Positions 1 through 8,283 of a DNA stretch of 64,000 nt are shown piece after piece. This DNA is from an uncultured Lachnospiraceae bacterium (GTDB lineage: Bacteria; Bacillota; Clostridia; Lachnospirales; Lachnospiraceae), in the NCBI GenBank assembly GCA_934309145.1, contig CAKRCW010000003.1:175632-239631 (forward strand), written 5' to 3'. Every line of letters starts with the position of its first letter. Positions within the stretch are counted from its first letter, which is position 1. Position numbers and translations under genes: made by a program. The notes beneath the pieces are model-generated. The model saw only the letters and a program-made list of their open reading frames with translations, was not told the origin of the DNA and made no database searches.

Positions 1-217
1 TGCAAAGGTTAGGGGCATCATAGGCGGTAGCCATGATATCTACTTCTTCTGCGTATGGTTCAATCTGGTCTAACTCTATGCGGGCAAGTCTGCTTCGCTC
101 TATTCCGAGCCTGACAGCTGCCTTTTCCCGGCTGGTGTATATCTCGTTATTCTTAGCCGCCTCAGTTCTGGCGATGTAGTATATGTTATCAGTTGCTTTT
201 GATGCTTTTCTTCCCAT
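1..217 (-). CDS. HTH-type (XRE-like) DNA-binding protein, 3' end cut off
   Basis: The reverse strand reads an open frame of 72 codons from an ATG at 217 down to the window edge, so the C-terminus is missing. The N-terminus is basic (MGRKASKATDN) and is followed by a segment like a helix-turn-helix: SREKAAVRLGIERSRLARIE, residues about 29-48, where XRE proteins have the turn and recognition helix. Proteins of this type in Clostridia are short regulators, often linked to mobile or accessory DNA. That assignment is by resemblance only. The Shine-Dalgarno-like GAAAGGAA lies rather far (about 16 nt) upstream. The neighbour at 422 is divergent, so this gene does not belong to the operon that follows. 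Confidence 0.6.
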   Translation of the reverse strand, partial: MGRKASKATDNIYYIARTEAAKNNEIYTSREKAAVRLGIERSRLARIELDQIEPYAEEVDIMATAYDAPNLC

Positions 218-339
218 AGTTAGATGACTGGATTCCTTTCTCTTATTATTATAAGTAATTTAATTATAATATTTGTACATAATTCGACAATAAATTCATT
301 TTACCATATTTTATGAAAATTATAAAGGCTAAATGCTTC

Positions 340-366
340 TTGACAAATGCAAATTACAGTGTATTC
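340..366 (+). promoter_or_regulatory. candidate sigma-A promoter for the AI-2E-type permease
   Basis: A perfect -35 box TTGACA (340-345) is followed by TATTCT (361-366) after 15 nt, or ATTCTA after 17 nt, in very AT-rich DNA about 55 nt ahead of the permease start at 422. The -35 is convincing; the -10 is weak. Confidence 0.4.
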
Positions 367-421
367 TAAAAAATAAATATCTTAATAAAAAAATAATATA
401 TAATAAATTGATTGGAGCTAT

Positions 422-1660
422 ATGAAAGAAAAAAAACAGAATATAAGAATAGTAATAGGGATTATAGTATTTACCGTTATATTGATATATCTTGTAAATA
501 ATATTGGATTAGTTGGAAGAATTATCAAAATGATATGGTCTCTTTTGTTTCCGTTTGTGCTGGGGTGCGGAATAGCATTTGTTATCAATATACCGATGCG
601 GAGCATAGAGAATAGTGTATTTAAAAATGAAAAGGGAAGATTATACAGGTGGAGAAGAGTTATAAGTATGTTTTTGGCATATTTGATGGCTTTGCTAGTG
701 ATTCTGCTGGTTATATTCGTGGTCGTTCCTGAGGTAGCAGATACAATTGCGTCAATTAAGGATAAGCTGCCTGGATTTATCGAAGATGCGAAAAAATGGT
801 TATTAAGATATACAGAAAAATTCCCTGAGATTACCCGGAAAATTGATGATTTTGAACCGGATTTTAGTAAAATAGGAAGCTTGTTCGTAGATAATGGCTC
901 AACTATTATTACAACAACAGTTTCTGTATTTTCATCTATAATAGGTACAATTATAAATGTTTTGGTTGGTATAGTATTTTCATTCTATATATTGTTTCAG
1001 AAGGAAAAGATGGCGAAACAGTTGAAAATGGTGTGTTATGCTATATTTAAAGAAGACACGGCGGATGAGCTTATGGTATTTGGAAAGATAGCCAATATAA
1101 CCTTTTCAAAGTTTTTTTCATGTCAGTTCAGAGAGGGTATAATACTTGGAGCTATGTTCATGATAGTTATGATGATATTTGGCTTTCCGTATCCGTTAAC
1201 TGTTGGTGTGCTTATTGCGTTTACCGCCATGATACCTGTATTTGGAGCATTTATAGGATTGTTCATAGGCTGCTTTTTAATATTAGTTGAGTCGCCTTCG
1301 TATTTGTTGTGGTTTATTATATTGTTTTTTGTGTTACAGTTCATAGAGAACTACTTTATTTATCCAAGGTTAGTTGGTGGAGATATAGGTTTGTCTGCAA
1401 TATGGGTTTTGCTTGCGGTTATTGTTGGCGGAGACCTTATGGGCGTTGTTGGCATGCTTGTGTTCATTCCGCTTGCGTCGGTTATTTATGCGTATGTGCG
1501 AAGTATTATATATAGAAGACTTAAGAAGAAAAATATTAATGTGGATGATAAAACGGTGTCAGATAACGTTATGCCGCTTATGGAGGGGAGAAGACGATTG
1601 TTTAGCCCAAGAAGGACCAGTGAGGACGCAGATGAATCAGAGCAAGCAAATGAAAACTAG
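422..1660 (+). CDS. AI-2E family transporter-like membrane protein
   Basis: A 412-residue polytopic membrane protein. Two N-terminal hydrophobic helices (about 10-30 and 35-55) are followed by a third pair of helices and a soluble segment (about 105-155), then a run of transmembrane helices through about 355, including the family-typical FYILFQKEKMAKQL and IENYFIYPRLVGGDIGLSAI. This order is characteristic of the AI-2E/YdiK/PerM superfamily. Members include autoinducer-2 exporters and Na+/H+ antiporters, so the substrate cannot be told from sequence. The C-terminal 45 residues are polar and charged, probably cytoplasmic. The start at 422 has GGAG about 6 nt upstream and a sigma-A-like promoter about 55 nt further up. 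DUF815 follows after 36 bp. Confidence 0.85.
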   Translation: MKEKKQNIRIVIGIIVFTVILIYLVNNIGLVGRIIKMIWSLLFPFVLGCGIAFVINIPMRSIENSVFKNEKGRLYRWRRVISMFLAYLMALLVILLVIFVVVPEVADTIASIKDKLPGFIEDAKKWLLRYTEKFPEITRKIDDFEPDFSKIGSLFVDNGSTIITTTVSVFSSIIGTIINVLVGIVFSFYILFQKEKMAKQLKMVCYAIFKEDTADELMVFGKIANITFSKFFSCQFREGIILGAMFMIVMMIFGFPYPLTVGVLIAFTAMIPVFGAFIGLFIGCFLILVESPSYLLWFIILFFVLQFIENYFIYPRLVGGDIGLSAIWVLLAVIVGGDLMGVVGMLVFIPLASVIYAYVRSIIYRRLKKKNINVDDKTVSDNVMPLMEGRRRLFSPRRTSEDADESEQANEN

Positions 1661-1696
1661 AAATATAATAACATTAAACGAAAGGATGTTGAAAAA

Positions 1697-3010
1697 ATGT
1701 ACAAGCAGATACCTGGATTAGTTTTATATAGAGATTTGGGAGAGGACAGCATATTATATAAGCTTGCGGATATTTTCCGTGATAAGGATTACAGACTCGC
1801 AAGTGACGAGGAGTTGGTGAGCCGCATTTACCAGCAGATAAAGAGACTTCTTGATGTGGCTACAAGCTATGGCTTTAACCGTAATCTGTGGCAGGATTAT
1901 CTTGCATTTTTGCTTATCACAAATGAGAATTCATTTACGCTTACCTGTGAGAAGGTTGGTGCCGGTGATGGAACCGTAAATAAATTTGCCAAGAATGATT
2001 ACGCTATATTTATGAAGCTGTTCCATTTTGATTTCTCTAAGATAGAGATGGAATTAGGAATAGACTGCTTCTCGACAATCACAGATTATCATTCGCTTCC
2101 TAAGAAGGAACAGATGTATAACCAGAATGTGAGTGAGAAGGTGCGTTATATAAGCGACCATGTCAGTGCGGCAAAAAGCGTAGACGAGGTGTTTGATATA
2201 ATGACTGGCTTCTATAAGCAGTATGGAGTTGGAATGTTTGGACTTAACAAGGCATTTCGTATACGACATGAGGATGGCAGGGATATGGAGTTTATTGCCA
2301 TAAATAATACAGATAAGGTTATGCTGTCAGATTTGGTTGGATATGAGCTTCAGAAGCAGAAGCTTATAGACAATACAGAGGCATTTGTGCAGGGAAGAAA
2401 GGCTAATAACGCACTTCTTTTTGGTGATAGCGGAACAGGTAAATCTACCAGCATAAAGGCAATTATAAATGAGTATTATGACCAGGGACTTCGTATGATT
2501 GAGATATATAAGCATCAGTTTAAGGATTTGTCGGCGGTCATCTCGCATGTGAAGAACAGAAACTATAAGTTTATAATTTACATGGATGATTTATCATTTG
2601 AGGAGTTTGAGATTGAATATAAGTACCTTAAAGCTGTTATAGAGGGCGGACTTGAGACTAAGCCTGACAATGTGCTTATTTACGCAACATCTAACCGGAG
2701 ACACCTTATTAAGGAAACGTGGAATGACAGAGATGACGTTGTCCAGGACAATGGTATGCACCGTTCAGATACTATGCAGGAGAAATTGTCTCTTGTCAAT
2801 CGTTTTGGTGTTACTATTTCATACTCAAAGCCATCAAAGAAGGAGTATAACACAATAGTTACAGAGCTTGCAAAGAGATATCCGGAGATACATATGACAG
2901 AGGAGGAGCTTGTTGCCGAGGCTAACAAGTGGGAACTCTCACATGGTGGCGTTTCAGGTCGTACAGCACAGCAGTTTATCAATTACCTTGCTGGACGCAT
3001 GGCAAATTAA
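1697..3010 (+). CDS. DUF815 family AAA-type ATPase
   Basis: A 437-residue soluble protein. The Walker A motif GDSGTGKSTS lies near residue 244, followed by a Walker B-like FIIYMDDLSFEE near 295 and a sensor-like ATSNRRHL near 330. The C-terminal part (GGVSGRTAQQFINYLAG) is the usual end of DUF815 proteins, an AAA+ family of unknown cellular role that is widespread in bacteria. The N-terminal 200 residues are a predicted helical region seen in clostridial members. No transmembrane segment is visible. It lies 36 bp after the permease and is probably co-transcribed with it. The ATPase fold is secure from the motifs; the substrate is unknown. Confidence 0.85.
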   Translation: MYKQIPGLVLYRDLGEDSILYKLADIFRDKDYRLASDEELVSRIYQQIKRLLDVATSYGFNRNLWQDYLAFLLITNENSFTLTCEKVGAGDGTVNKFAKNDYAIFMKLFHFDFSKIEMELGIDCFSTITDYHSLPKKEQMYNQNVSEKVRYISDHVSAAKSVDEVFDIMTGFYKQYGVGMFGLNKAFRIRHEDGRDMEFIAINNTDKVMLSDLVGYELQKQKLIDNTEAFVQGRKANNALLFGDSGTGKSTSIKAIINEYYDQGLRMIEIYKHQFKDLSAVISHVKNRNYKFIIYMDDLSFEEFEIEYKYLKAVIEGGLETKPDNVLIYATSNRRHLIKETWNDRDDVVQDNGMHRSDTMQEKLSLVNRFGVTISYSKPSKKEYNTIVTELAKRYPEIHMTEEELVAEANKWELSHGGVSGRTAQQFINYLAGRMAN

Positions 3011-3067
3011 TATTGATATTTAATACTTGATTTGGTATTATTTGATGTAAGTTGGAGGTATAAAAAT

Positions 3068-3172
3068 ATGGTAGATTTCAGTAATAAAAAAGCACAAAAG
3101 AAAATTGCAGCAGTTATATGTGTGGTTCTTGTAGCCGCCATGGTAGTTGGTCTTCTTGTATCTTCTATTTAA
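3068..3172 (+). CDS. 34-residue single-pass membrane peptide
   Basis: The frame starts at an ATG with a strong GGAGG 9 nt upstream (3054-3058) and ends at TAA. The product has a short basic head (MVDFSNKKAQKKI) and one hydrophobic helix of about 20 residues that runs to the C-terminus. This layout resembles the Prli42 stressosome anchor of Listeria and Bacillus, a ~31-residue protein with a basic N-terminus and one helix, but the match is of architecture only. It sits between the DUF815 ATPase and the Lrp-type regulator. It is too small for standard gene finders, but the ribosome site and composition argue that it is translated. Confidence 0.65.
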   Translation: MVDFSNKKAQKKIAAVICVVLVAAMVVGLLVSSI

Positions 3173-3199
3173 GCGTTAAAATTCACGAAGGGTTATAAA

Positions 3200-3234
3200 C
3201 ACCTAAGAATAGAATAATTCTATCATTTCAGGTG
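3200..3234 (+). promoter_or_regulatory. hairpin or palindrome upstream of the Lrp-type gene
   Basis: An outer pair CACCT/AGGTG (3200-3204, 3230-3234) encloses a perfect inner palindrome ATAGAAT-A-ATTCTAT (3209-3223). It lies 55 nt before the regulator start at 3289 and has no T-tract, so it is unlikely to be a terminator. It could be an autoregulatory operator for the Lrp-type protein or an RNA leader structure. Confidence 0.4.
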
Positions 3235-3288
3235 ATAAAATACATAAGGTTTTAGCCGACATGTAATTTAGGGAAAGAGGTAAAAAGC

Positions 3289-3771
3289 ATGAGAAATGAA
3301 ATTTTGAAACTCTTGGAAACTGACAGCAGACTTACTGTTAAGGATATAGCCGCCATGGTAGGTGCAGACGAGGCGGCGGTCGCGGCGGATATCAAGGCGA
3401 TGGAGGACGAAAAGATAATATGTGGTTACCATACTCTTATTGACTGGGATAAGGTAGCTGACGAGATGGTTACAGCTCTTATAGAGGTCAAGGTTACTCC
3501 ACAGCGTGAGCAGGGCTTTGATAAGATAGCTGAACGTATCCGTAACTTTGAGGAAGTTAATGCCGTATATCTTATTGCAGGAGCTTATGATTTCATGATA
3601 ATTCTTCAGGGTAAAACCTTACGTGAGATATCAAGATTTGTATCAGAGAGGCTTGCGGTAATAGATGATGTGGTATCGACGTCCACTAATTTTGTATTGA
3701 AAAAGTATAAAGATCATGGCGTTGTATTTGATGCGCCAAGACAGGATGAAAGGTTGGCGATTGCACCGTGA
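3289..3771 (+). CDS. Lrp/AsnC family transcriptional regulator
   Basis: A 160-residue protein. The N-terminal winged helix-turn-helix (LLETDSRLTVKDIAAMVGAD, about residues 6-25) is followed by the RAM effector domain (about 65-145), with the typical ALIEVKVTPQ strand and the VYLIAGAYDFMIILQGK turn. Lrp/AsnC proteins sense amino acids and control amino-acid metabolism. Its stop overlaps the GTG start of the aminotransferase at 3768 (GTGA), so the two are translationally coupled. That pairing suggests it controls the aminotransferase or responds to its substrate, which is inference. A good AGGTAAAAAGC ribosome site precedes the ATG. Confidence 0.92.
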   Translation: MRNEILKLLETDSRLTVKDIAAMVGADEAAVAADIKAMEDEKIICGYHTLIDWDKVADEMVTALIEVKVTPQREQGFDKIAERIRNFEEVNAVYLIAGAYDFMIILQGKTLREISRFVSERLAVIDDVVSTSTNFVLKKYKDHGVVFDAPRQDERLAIAP

Positions 3772-4940
3772 GAAACCCATTATCAAAAGTAGTAACAGAG
3801 ATTAAACCATCCGGTATCAGGAAGTTTTTTGATATAGTAAGTGAGATGCCGCACGCAATATCTCTTGGTGTTGGTGAACCGGATTTTGACACGCCTTGGC
3901 ATGTTCGTGCTGAAGGTATAGCTTCCCTTGAGAAGGGAAAGACATTTTATACTTCAAATTCAGGTCTTATAGAGCTTAGACAGGAGATTTGCAAGTGGTA
4001 TAAGAGAAAATATGATGTTGATTATGACTATAAGAAGGAGGCTCTTCTTACAGTTGGAGGAAGTGAGGGAATAGATGTTGCCCTTCGTGCCATGCTCGAT
4101 TATGGTGACGAGGTAATTATTCCGCAGCCATGCTATGTATCATATGTACCTTGTGTTGAGCTTGCAGGCGGTGTTCCTGTAACTATAGAGCTTAAGAATG
4201 AGAATGAATTCAGGCTTACACCACAGGAGCTGCTTGATGCCATCACGGATAAAACCAAGATTCTTGTCCTTGCATTTCCGAGCAATCCGACAGGTGCAAT
4301 AATGACGAGAGAGGACTTGGAGCCTATAGCTAAGATATGTCAGGAGAAGGATATTTTTGTAATATCTGATGAGATTTATTCTGAGCTTACATATGGCAAT
4401 GAGAAGCACTGTTCCATAGCATCTATTCCTGGCATGAAGGAGAGAACTATAGTTATAAATGGATTCTCAAAAGCATATGCGATGACAGGCTGGAGACTTG
4501 GATATGCGCTCGCTCCTGAAATTATTGCCACACAGATGACTAAGATACATCAGTTTGCTATAATGTGTGCTCCGACTACAAGTCAGTATGCTGCTATATC
4601 AGCAATTAAGCATGGAGACTCTGATATAGAGAAGATGCGCACATCATATAACCAGAGAAGAAGATATCTGCTTAATGCATTTAGGGAGATGAATCTTCCT
4701 TGCTTCGAGCCAAAGGGTGCATTTTACATGTTCCCATGTATCAGGGAATTTGGTATATCAAGCGATGAGTTTGCGACACGCCTGCTTAAAGAAGAGGAGC
4801 TTGCGGTTGTTCCGGGAACAGCATTTGGCGATTGTGGCGAGGGATTCCTTAGAATTTCTTATGCTTATTCTATTGAGCAGTTGAGAGAGGCTATGGAGCG
4901 ACTTGAAAGATTTATAACAAGACTGAGGGAAACAAATTAG
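3768..4940 (+). CDS. PLP-dependent class I/II aminotransferase
   Basis: A 390-residue fold-type I aminotransferase. Visible are the substrate loop GVGEPDFDTP (34-43), the PLP phosphate and ring contacts GGSEG (97-101) and AFPSNPTGA (169-177), the Asp of SDEIYSE near 201, the Schiff-base lysine in NGFSKAYAMTGWRLGY (K235) and the C-terminal substrate Arg in GFLRISYA. It resembles the aspartate/aromatic PatA/AraT branch. The exact amino acid cannot be assigned. The GTG start overlaps the regulator's stop by 4 nt; TrmL starts 2 nt after the stop. It is probably co-expressed with, and perhaps regulated by, the upstream Lrp-type protein. Confidence 0.92.
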   Translation: MRNPLSKVVTEIKPSGIRKFFDIVSEMPHAISLGVGEPDFDTPWHVRAEGIASLEKGKTFYTSNSGLIELRQEICKWYKRKYDVDYDYKKEALLTVGGSEGIDVALRAMLDYGDEVIIPQPCYVSYVPCVELAGGVPVTIELKNENEFRLTPQELLDAITDKTKILVLAFPSNPTGAIMTREDLEPIAKICQEKDIFVISDEIYSELTYGNEKHCSIASIPGMKERTIVINGFSKAYAMTGWRLGYALAPEIIATQMTKIHQFAIMCAPTTSQYAAISAIKHGDSDIEKMRTSYNQRRRYLLNAFREMNLPCFEPKGAFYMFPCIREFGISSDEFATRLLKEEELAVVPGTAFGDCGEGFLRISYAYSIEQLREAMERLERFITRLRETN

Positions 4941-4942
4941 TT

Positions 4943-5434
4943 ATGCTTAATATAGTATTACATGAGCCGGAGATGCCGGCTAATACAGGAAATATAGGAA
5001 GAACCTGCGTTGCAGCAGGTCTTAGGCTGCATTTAATAGAGCCTATGGGCTTCCATATTAATGACAAGATGGTTAAGAGAGCAGGCCTTGATTACTGGGA
5101 TAAGCTTGATGTTACCATATATGATGATTACAACGACTTTCTGGCTAAGAATCCGGGAGCGAAGGTATATATGGCAACAACCAAGTCCAAGCAGAAGTAT
5201 ACGGATGTAAGCTATGAGGAGGATGCGTATATAATGTTTGGAAAGGAGAGTGCAGGAATTCCTGAGGAGATACTCTTAGATAACAAGGAAACCTGTGTAA
5301 GAATTCCCATGATGCCGGGAGAACGCTCGCTTAATCTCTCTAATTCTGTTGCTATTGTGGCATACGAGGCACTTAGGCAGCAGGGCTTTGAGGGACTTGA
5401 AACAGAGGGACAGCTGCACCATTATGAATGGTAG
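4943..5434 (+). CDS. trmL: tRNA (cytidine/uridine-34 2'-O)-methyltransferase, SPOUT family
   Basis: A 163-residue protein of the expected TrmL length. It opens with LNIVLHEPEMPANTGNIGRT, the signature first strand and S-adenosylmethionine-knot region of the family, and has the knot loops FGKESAGIPEEIL (about 102-114) and IPMMPGERSLNLSNSVAIV (about 124-142). TrmL methylates the wobble nucleotide ribose of tRNA-Leu isoacceptors in well-studied bacteria. It starts 2 nt after the aminotransferase stop and is followed 20 bp later by a radical-SAM gene, so it is an internal operon gene. Confidence 0.95.
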   Translation: MLNIVLHEPEMPANTGNIGRTCVAAGLRLHLIEPMGFHINDKMVKRAGLDYWDKLDVTIYDDYNDFLAKNPGAKVYMATTKSKQKYTDVSYEEDAYIMFGKESAGIPEEILLDNKETCVRIPMMPGERSLNLSNSVAIVAYEALRQQGFEGLETEGQLHHYEW

Positions 5435-5454
5435 GATAAGAGGACTGGTTTGAC

Positions 5455-6492
5455 ATGGAAGATAATAAAGTGGACTGGCTTGGAAAACCATATTATTCAT
5501 TAGATGCATATTTTAAACACACCTATGGACAAAAGATATACAAGATTGCGGTTGATGCGGGACTTACCTGCCCCAACCGCGATGGAAGTATAGATAACCG
5601 TGGGTGTGTTTTTTGTAGTGCTGGCGGAAGTGGTGATTTTGCCGTCAAAATAGAGGACACACCGTACAGCCGACAGTATGATACGAGAGCATTTACAAGG
5701 GAATCATCTGTAAAGCTACAGATTGAACGAGGTATGGCGAAGTTTAACAAACGTGTCGGTGAGAAGTTTGTGATATATTTTCAGGCATATACCAATACCT
5801 ATGGTGACATAGATTATCTAAGAAGGATATGGACACAGGCACTTGATGAGGAGAATGTTGTCGGTATATCAATCGCAACAAGACCAGACTGTCTTGGACT
5901 TGACACAGATGGCTGGGGTAAGACGTGTGAAGGTATATTACCGCTTTTATCGGAGCTTAATAAGAAGTATTCGGCTTGTGGAAAATTCATCTGGATTGAG
6001 CTGGGGCTTCAGACTATACATGAGAAAACGGCCAGGTATATAAGGCGTGGATATCCGCTTAGTGTGTACGAGGATGCCACAAAGGCACTTACAGATATCG
6101 GTATTCCCTTTATAACTCATATGATTTTAGGACTTCCCTATGAAGATAAGAGTATGATGCTTGACACTGTAAGATATGTGTGTGAGAGTGGTGCTTCCGG
6201 AATCAAGCTTCAGCTGTTGCATGTTCTTAAGGGAACTGATTTGGAGAAGGATTACTACGACGGTGTATTTTCTGTTATGGAGATGGACGAGTATATTGAT
6301 TTAGTTGTCGATGCTATCGGCATAATTCCAGAGGATATTGTAATTCACAGGGTTACCGGTGATGGCCCTAAGAATATTCTTGTCGCACCGCTCTGGTCGG
6401 GGAATAAGAGGGTAGTGTTAAATACTTTTCATAGGAGGCTTAAGGAGAGAGGGGTAAAGCAGGGAGGCTTTATATCCACATCCCAAGCATAA
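5455..6492 (+). CDS. TIGR01212-type radical SAM protein
   Basis: A 345-residue protein with a radical-SAM cluster motif of the unusual long form seen in TIGR01212/YtqA proteins: Cys near 39 in LTCPNRDG, then GCVFCSAGG near 50-58. Downstream are YFQAYTNTYG (about 105), GISIATRPDC (about 141) and the barrel strands IWIELGLQT and HMILGLPYED. Family members bind a 4Fe-4S cluster and SAM; a role in tRNA modification has been proposed for relatives (Elp3-like fold). The 3' end overlaps the convergent spmB by 23 bp. It is the last + strand gene of this operon. Confidence 0.88.
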   Translation: MEDNKVDWLGKPYYSLDAYFKHTYGQKIYKIAVDAGLTCPNRDGSIDNRGCVFCSAGGSGDFAVKIEDTPYSRQYDTRAFTRESSVKLQIERGMAKFNKRVGEKFVIYFQAYTNTYGDIDYLRRIWTQALDEENVVGISIATRPDCLGLDTDGWGKTCEGILPLLSELNKKYSACGKFIWIELGLQTIHEKTARYIRRGYPLSVYEDATKALTDIGIPFITHMILGLPYEDKSMMLDTVRYVCESGASGIKLQLLHVLKGTDLEKDYYDGVFSVMEMDEYIDLVVDAIGIIPEDIVIHRVTGDGPKNILVAPLWSGNKRVVLNTFHRRLKERGVKQGGFISTSQA

Positions 6493-6994
6493 TACTTATG
6501 ATAACCCCGGATATAGAGGCAAGCAACGCTCCTGCAAGTGTCCATCTGGTTTTTGTTACACTAACGGACAGAAAATATACGGACATTGTATAAAATACGG
6601 TTTCGGTACTGCTCATCAGTATTGAGACTGTATTTCCGACAACGGAGTCTGTACCGAATGTATCGAATATGTCGAGTGTCATTCCTGTAGCTGCTGATGA
6701 TGAAAATATTCTCACGATGGCAACAGGAATTATCTCGGGATGTATACCGAGAGCGTTGGTTAAAGGTGAGAATATTGAGCATATTAATGCGAGACATCCT
6801 GAGCTTCGGAAGATTCCGACTGCAACGAGGAGTCCAATTAAAGTCGGAGCAAGCCCGGTTACCATTTTGAAACCATCTTTAACTCCGGTGAGGAATGCCT
6901 CATATACGGGGATTTTTTTGATTATGCCGTACAAAACAATATAGCAGATAACAATGGGTATGGCATAGTTTGATATGGAAAGCAGTATAGTCAT
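6470..6994 (-). CDS. spmB: spore maturation protein B-like (nucleoside recognition domain)
   Basis: A 174-residue membrane protein. Hydrophobic helices span about 6-26, 43-63, 67-90, 125-145 and 152-172, with the conserved VYEAFLTGVKDGF (about 30-42) and RIFSSSAATG (about 94-103). These match SpmB of sporulating Firmicutes, which works with SpmA in spore core dehydration. SpmA is normally the gene just upstream, but here a divergent + strand gene begins at 7140, so this copy stands alone. It overlaps the convergent radical-SAM gene by 23 bp. An AAGGATG ribosome site lies 8 nt before the ATG. Confidence 0.88.
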   Translation of the reverse strand: MTILLSISNYAIPIVICYIVLYGIIKKIPVYEAFLTGVKDGFKMVTGLAPTLIGLLVAVGIFRSSGCLALICSIFSPLTNALGIHPEIIPVAIVRIFSSSAATGMTLDIFDTFGTDSVVGNTVSILMSSTETVFYTMSVYFLSVSVTKTRWTLAGALLASISGVIISIMLGMWI

Positions 6995-7071
6995 ATATGA
7001 TACATCCTTGAAAAATCATAGTGCTATATTATAATAATATATGATATTAGACGATAAAAATATTCGGGATT

Positions 7072-7120
7072 GTGAATAAAAAATATTCACCTTGTGAACA
7101 ATAACCTGAGCATATAAAAT
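7072..7120 (+). promoter_or_regulatory. promoter plus palindromic operator for the C39-like protease
   Basis: A perfect inverted repeat GTGAATA-N5-TATTCAC (7072-7090) abuts a -35-like TTGTGA (7092-7097), followed after 17 nt by the -10 TAAAAT (7115-7120). The protease start is at 7140. The palindrome is placed where an activator or repressor would bind. Which protein recognises it is unknown. Confidence 0.5.
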
Positions 7121-7139
7121 ACGGGAGATAGTATTAAAA

Positions 7140-8168
7140 ATGAACAATAGATATGACAAATTTAATAAAGCAAAGAAAATATTTGTAACAACATTTTTAT
7201 TTACAGAAATAATATTTTTTTCAGCACTTCCGGTTGTTGCATTTGAGCTGTCAGGTTTTGGCTTAAAAGGAGATAATGGAGACGTTTCTCAAAATGTTAT
7301 CGCTGATAATATTGACAGTTATCAGGTTGAAAACAATATAAAAATAGGTTCTGTTAAAGGTATTGTCAATACAGGAATTAACCTGTCAGGTATAGGACAC
7401 GCTGTAACTGAGGCTGTGATGGCACCACAGAAGACTCCGGTGTATGATGAGCAAAGGTTTGTTGATGGAGAATACGTTGAGCAAAAATATATAGAGCCGC
7501 TTATCGAGTTTGCCAAGACAGATACCCGTGTCGCAAATGTACTTGCAAATGCTGATTTATATCCACAGGAGTTCTTGGAAATGCTTGCAAAATATCCTGA
7601 GACAGTGACCTTTGTCTCAGATTATCTATATTGCAGATATAATCAGGTGGCAGATAATGTCGGAGATGTAACAGAGGGAGAGATACCTCTTTTGCTTCAA
7701 TGGGATGAACGATGGGGATATGCAGCTTATGGTGATGGATATATAGGAAATGGGGGATGCGGACCTACATCTTTATCTATGGTTATTGTAGGGCTAACTG
7801 GTGATAATACTGTAACACCAAAGGTTGTTGCTGATTATGCAGCTGAAAATGGCTATTATGTTTCCGGGGCAGGAAGCTCGTGGACACTTATGTCAGAGGG
7901 AGCTAAGCATTTTGGTGTAGACGGAGTGATAATGTCATTTAGCAGGGATGAAATCTACAGAGCATTGGAGGAAGGACATCCGATAATATGCAGTGTAGGT
8001 GCTGGAGATTTCACCACAGAGGGACATTTTATAGTTTTGTCAGGAATAAAAGATGACAAAATATGTGTAAATGATCCTAATAGCAGTGTAAATAGTGGAA
8101 AACTCTGGACATACGAGGAACTCGCACCGCAGATAAGAAATTTGTGGGAATTCTCGTTATCGGAGTAG
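7140..8168 (+). CDS. exported C39-like (papain-fold) cysteine protease
   Basis: A 342-residue protein with an N-terminal signal sequence or anchor (basic head, hydrophobic 14-35, PVVAFE). The C-terminal half is a Peptidase_C39_2-like domain: PLLLQWDERWGYAAYG (184-199), the nucleophile in GNGGCGPTSLSMV (Cys207), the histidine in EGHFIVLSG (His296) and the third catalytic position in CVNDPNSS (Asp312). All three catalytic positions are present, so it is probably active outside the cell. Residues 40-180 are a variable prodomain-like region. It is monocistronic with its own promoter and palindrome, and lies just before the Tad pilus locus. The substrate is unknown. Confidence 0.85.
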   Translation: MNNRYDKFNKAKKIFVTTFLFTEIIFFSALPVVAFELSGFGLKGDNGDVSQNVIADNIDSYQVENNIKIGSVKGIVNTGINLSGIGHAVTEAVMAPQKTPVYDEQRFVDGEYVEQKYIEPLIEFAKTDTRVANVLANADLYPQEFLEMLAKYPETVTFVSDYLYCRYNQVADNVGDVTEGEIPLLLQWDERWGYAAYGDGYIGNGGCGPTSLSMVIVGLTGDNTVTPKVVADYAAENGYYVSGAGSSWTLMSEGAKHFGVDGVIMSFSRDEIYRALEEGHPIICSVGAGDFTTEGHFIVLSGIKDDKICVNDPNSSVNSGKLWTYEELAPQIRNLWEFSLSE

Positions 8169-8186
8169 GAGTTATCAACAGTGTAT

Positions 8187-8214
8187 TTGTGAATTGATGT
8201 AGCAATGCTACAAT
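8187..8214 (+). promoter_or_regulatory. candidate promoter of the Tad operon with a palindrome on the -10
   Basis: TTGTGA (8187-8192), 16 nt, then TACAAT (8209-8214). A perfect palindrome GTAGC-AAT-GCTAC (8199-8211) overlaps the -10, as an operator would. Transcripts from here would pass the terminator-like hairpin at 8284-8336 before reaching the prepilin peptidase gene. Confidence 0.45.
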
Positions 8215-8283
8215 GAGGAGCAAATAATAAAAAATGTGTATATATTTGTAACTTTACAATTATAAATGGTCGTGTTATATTCG

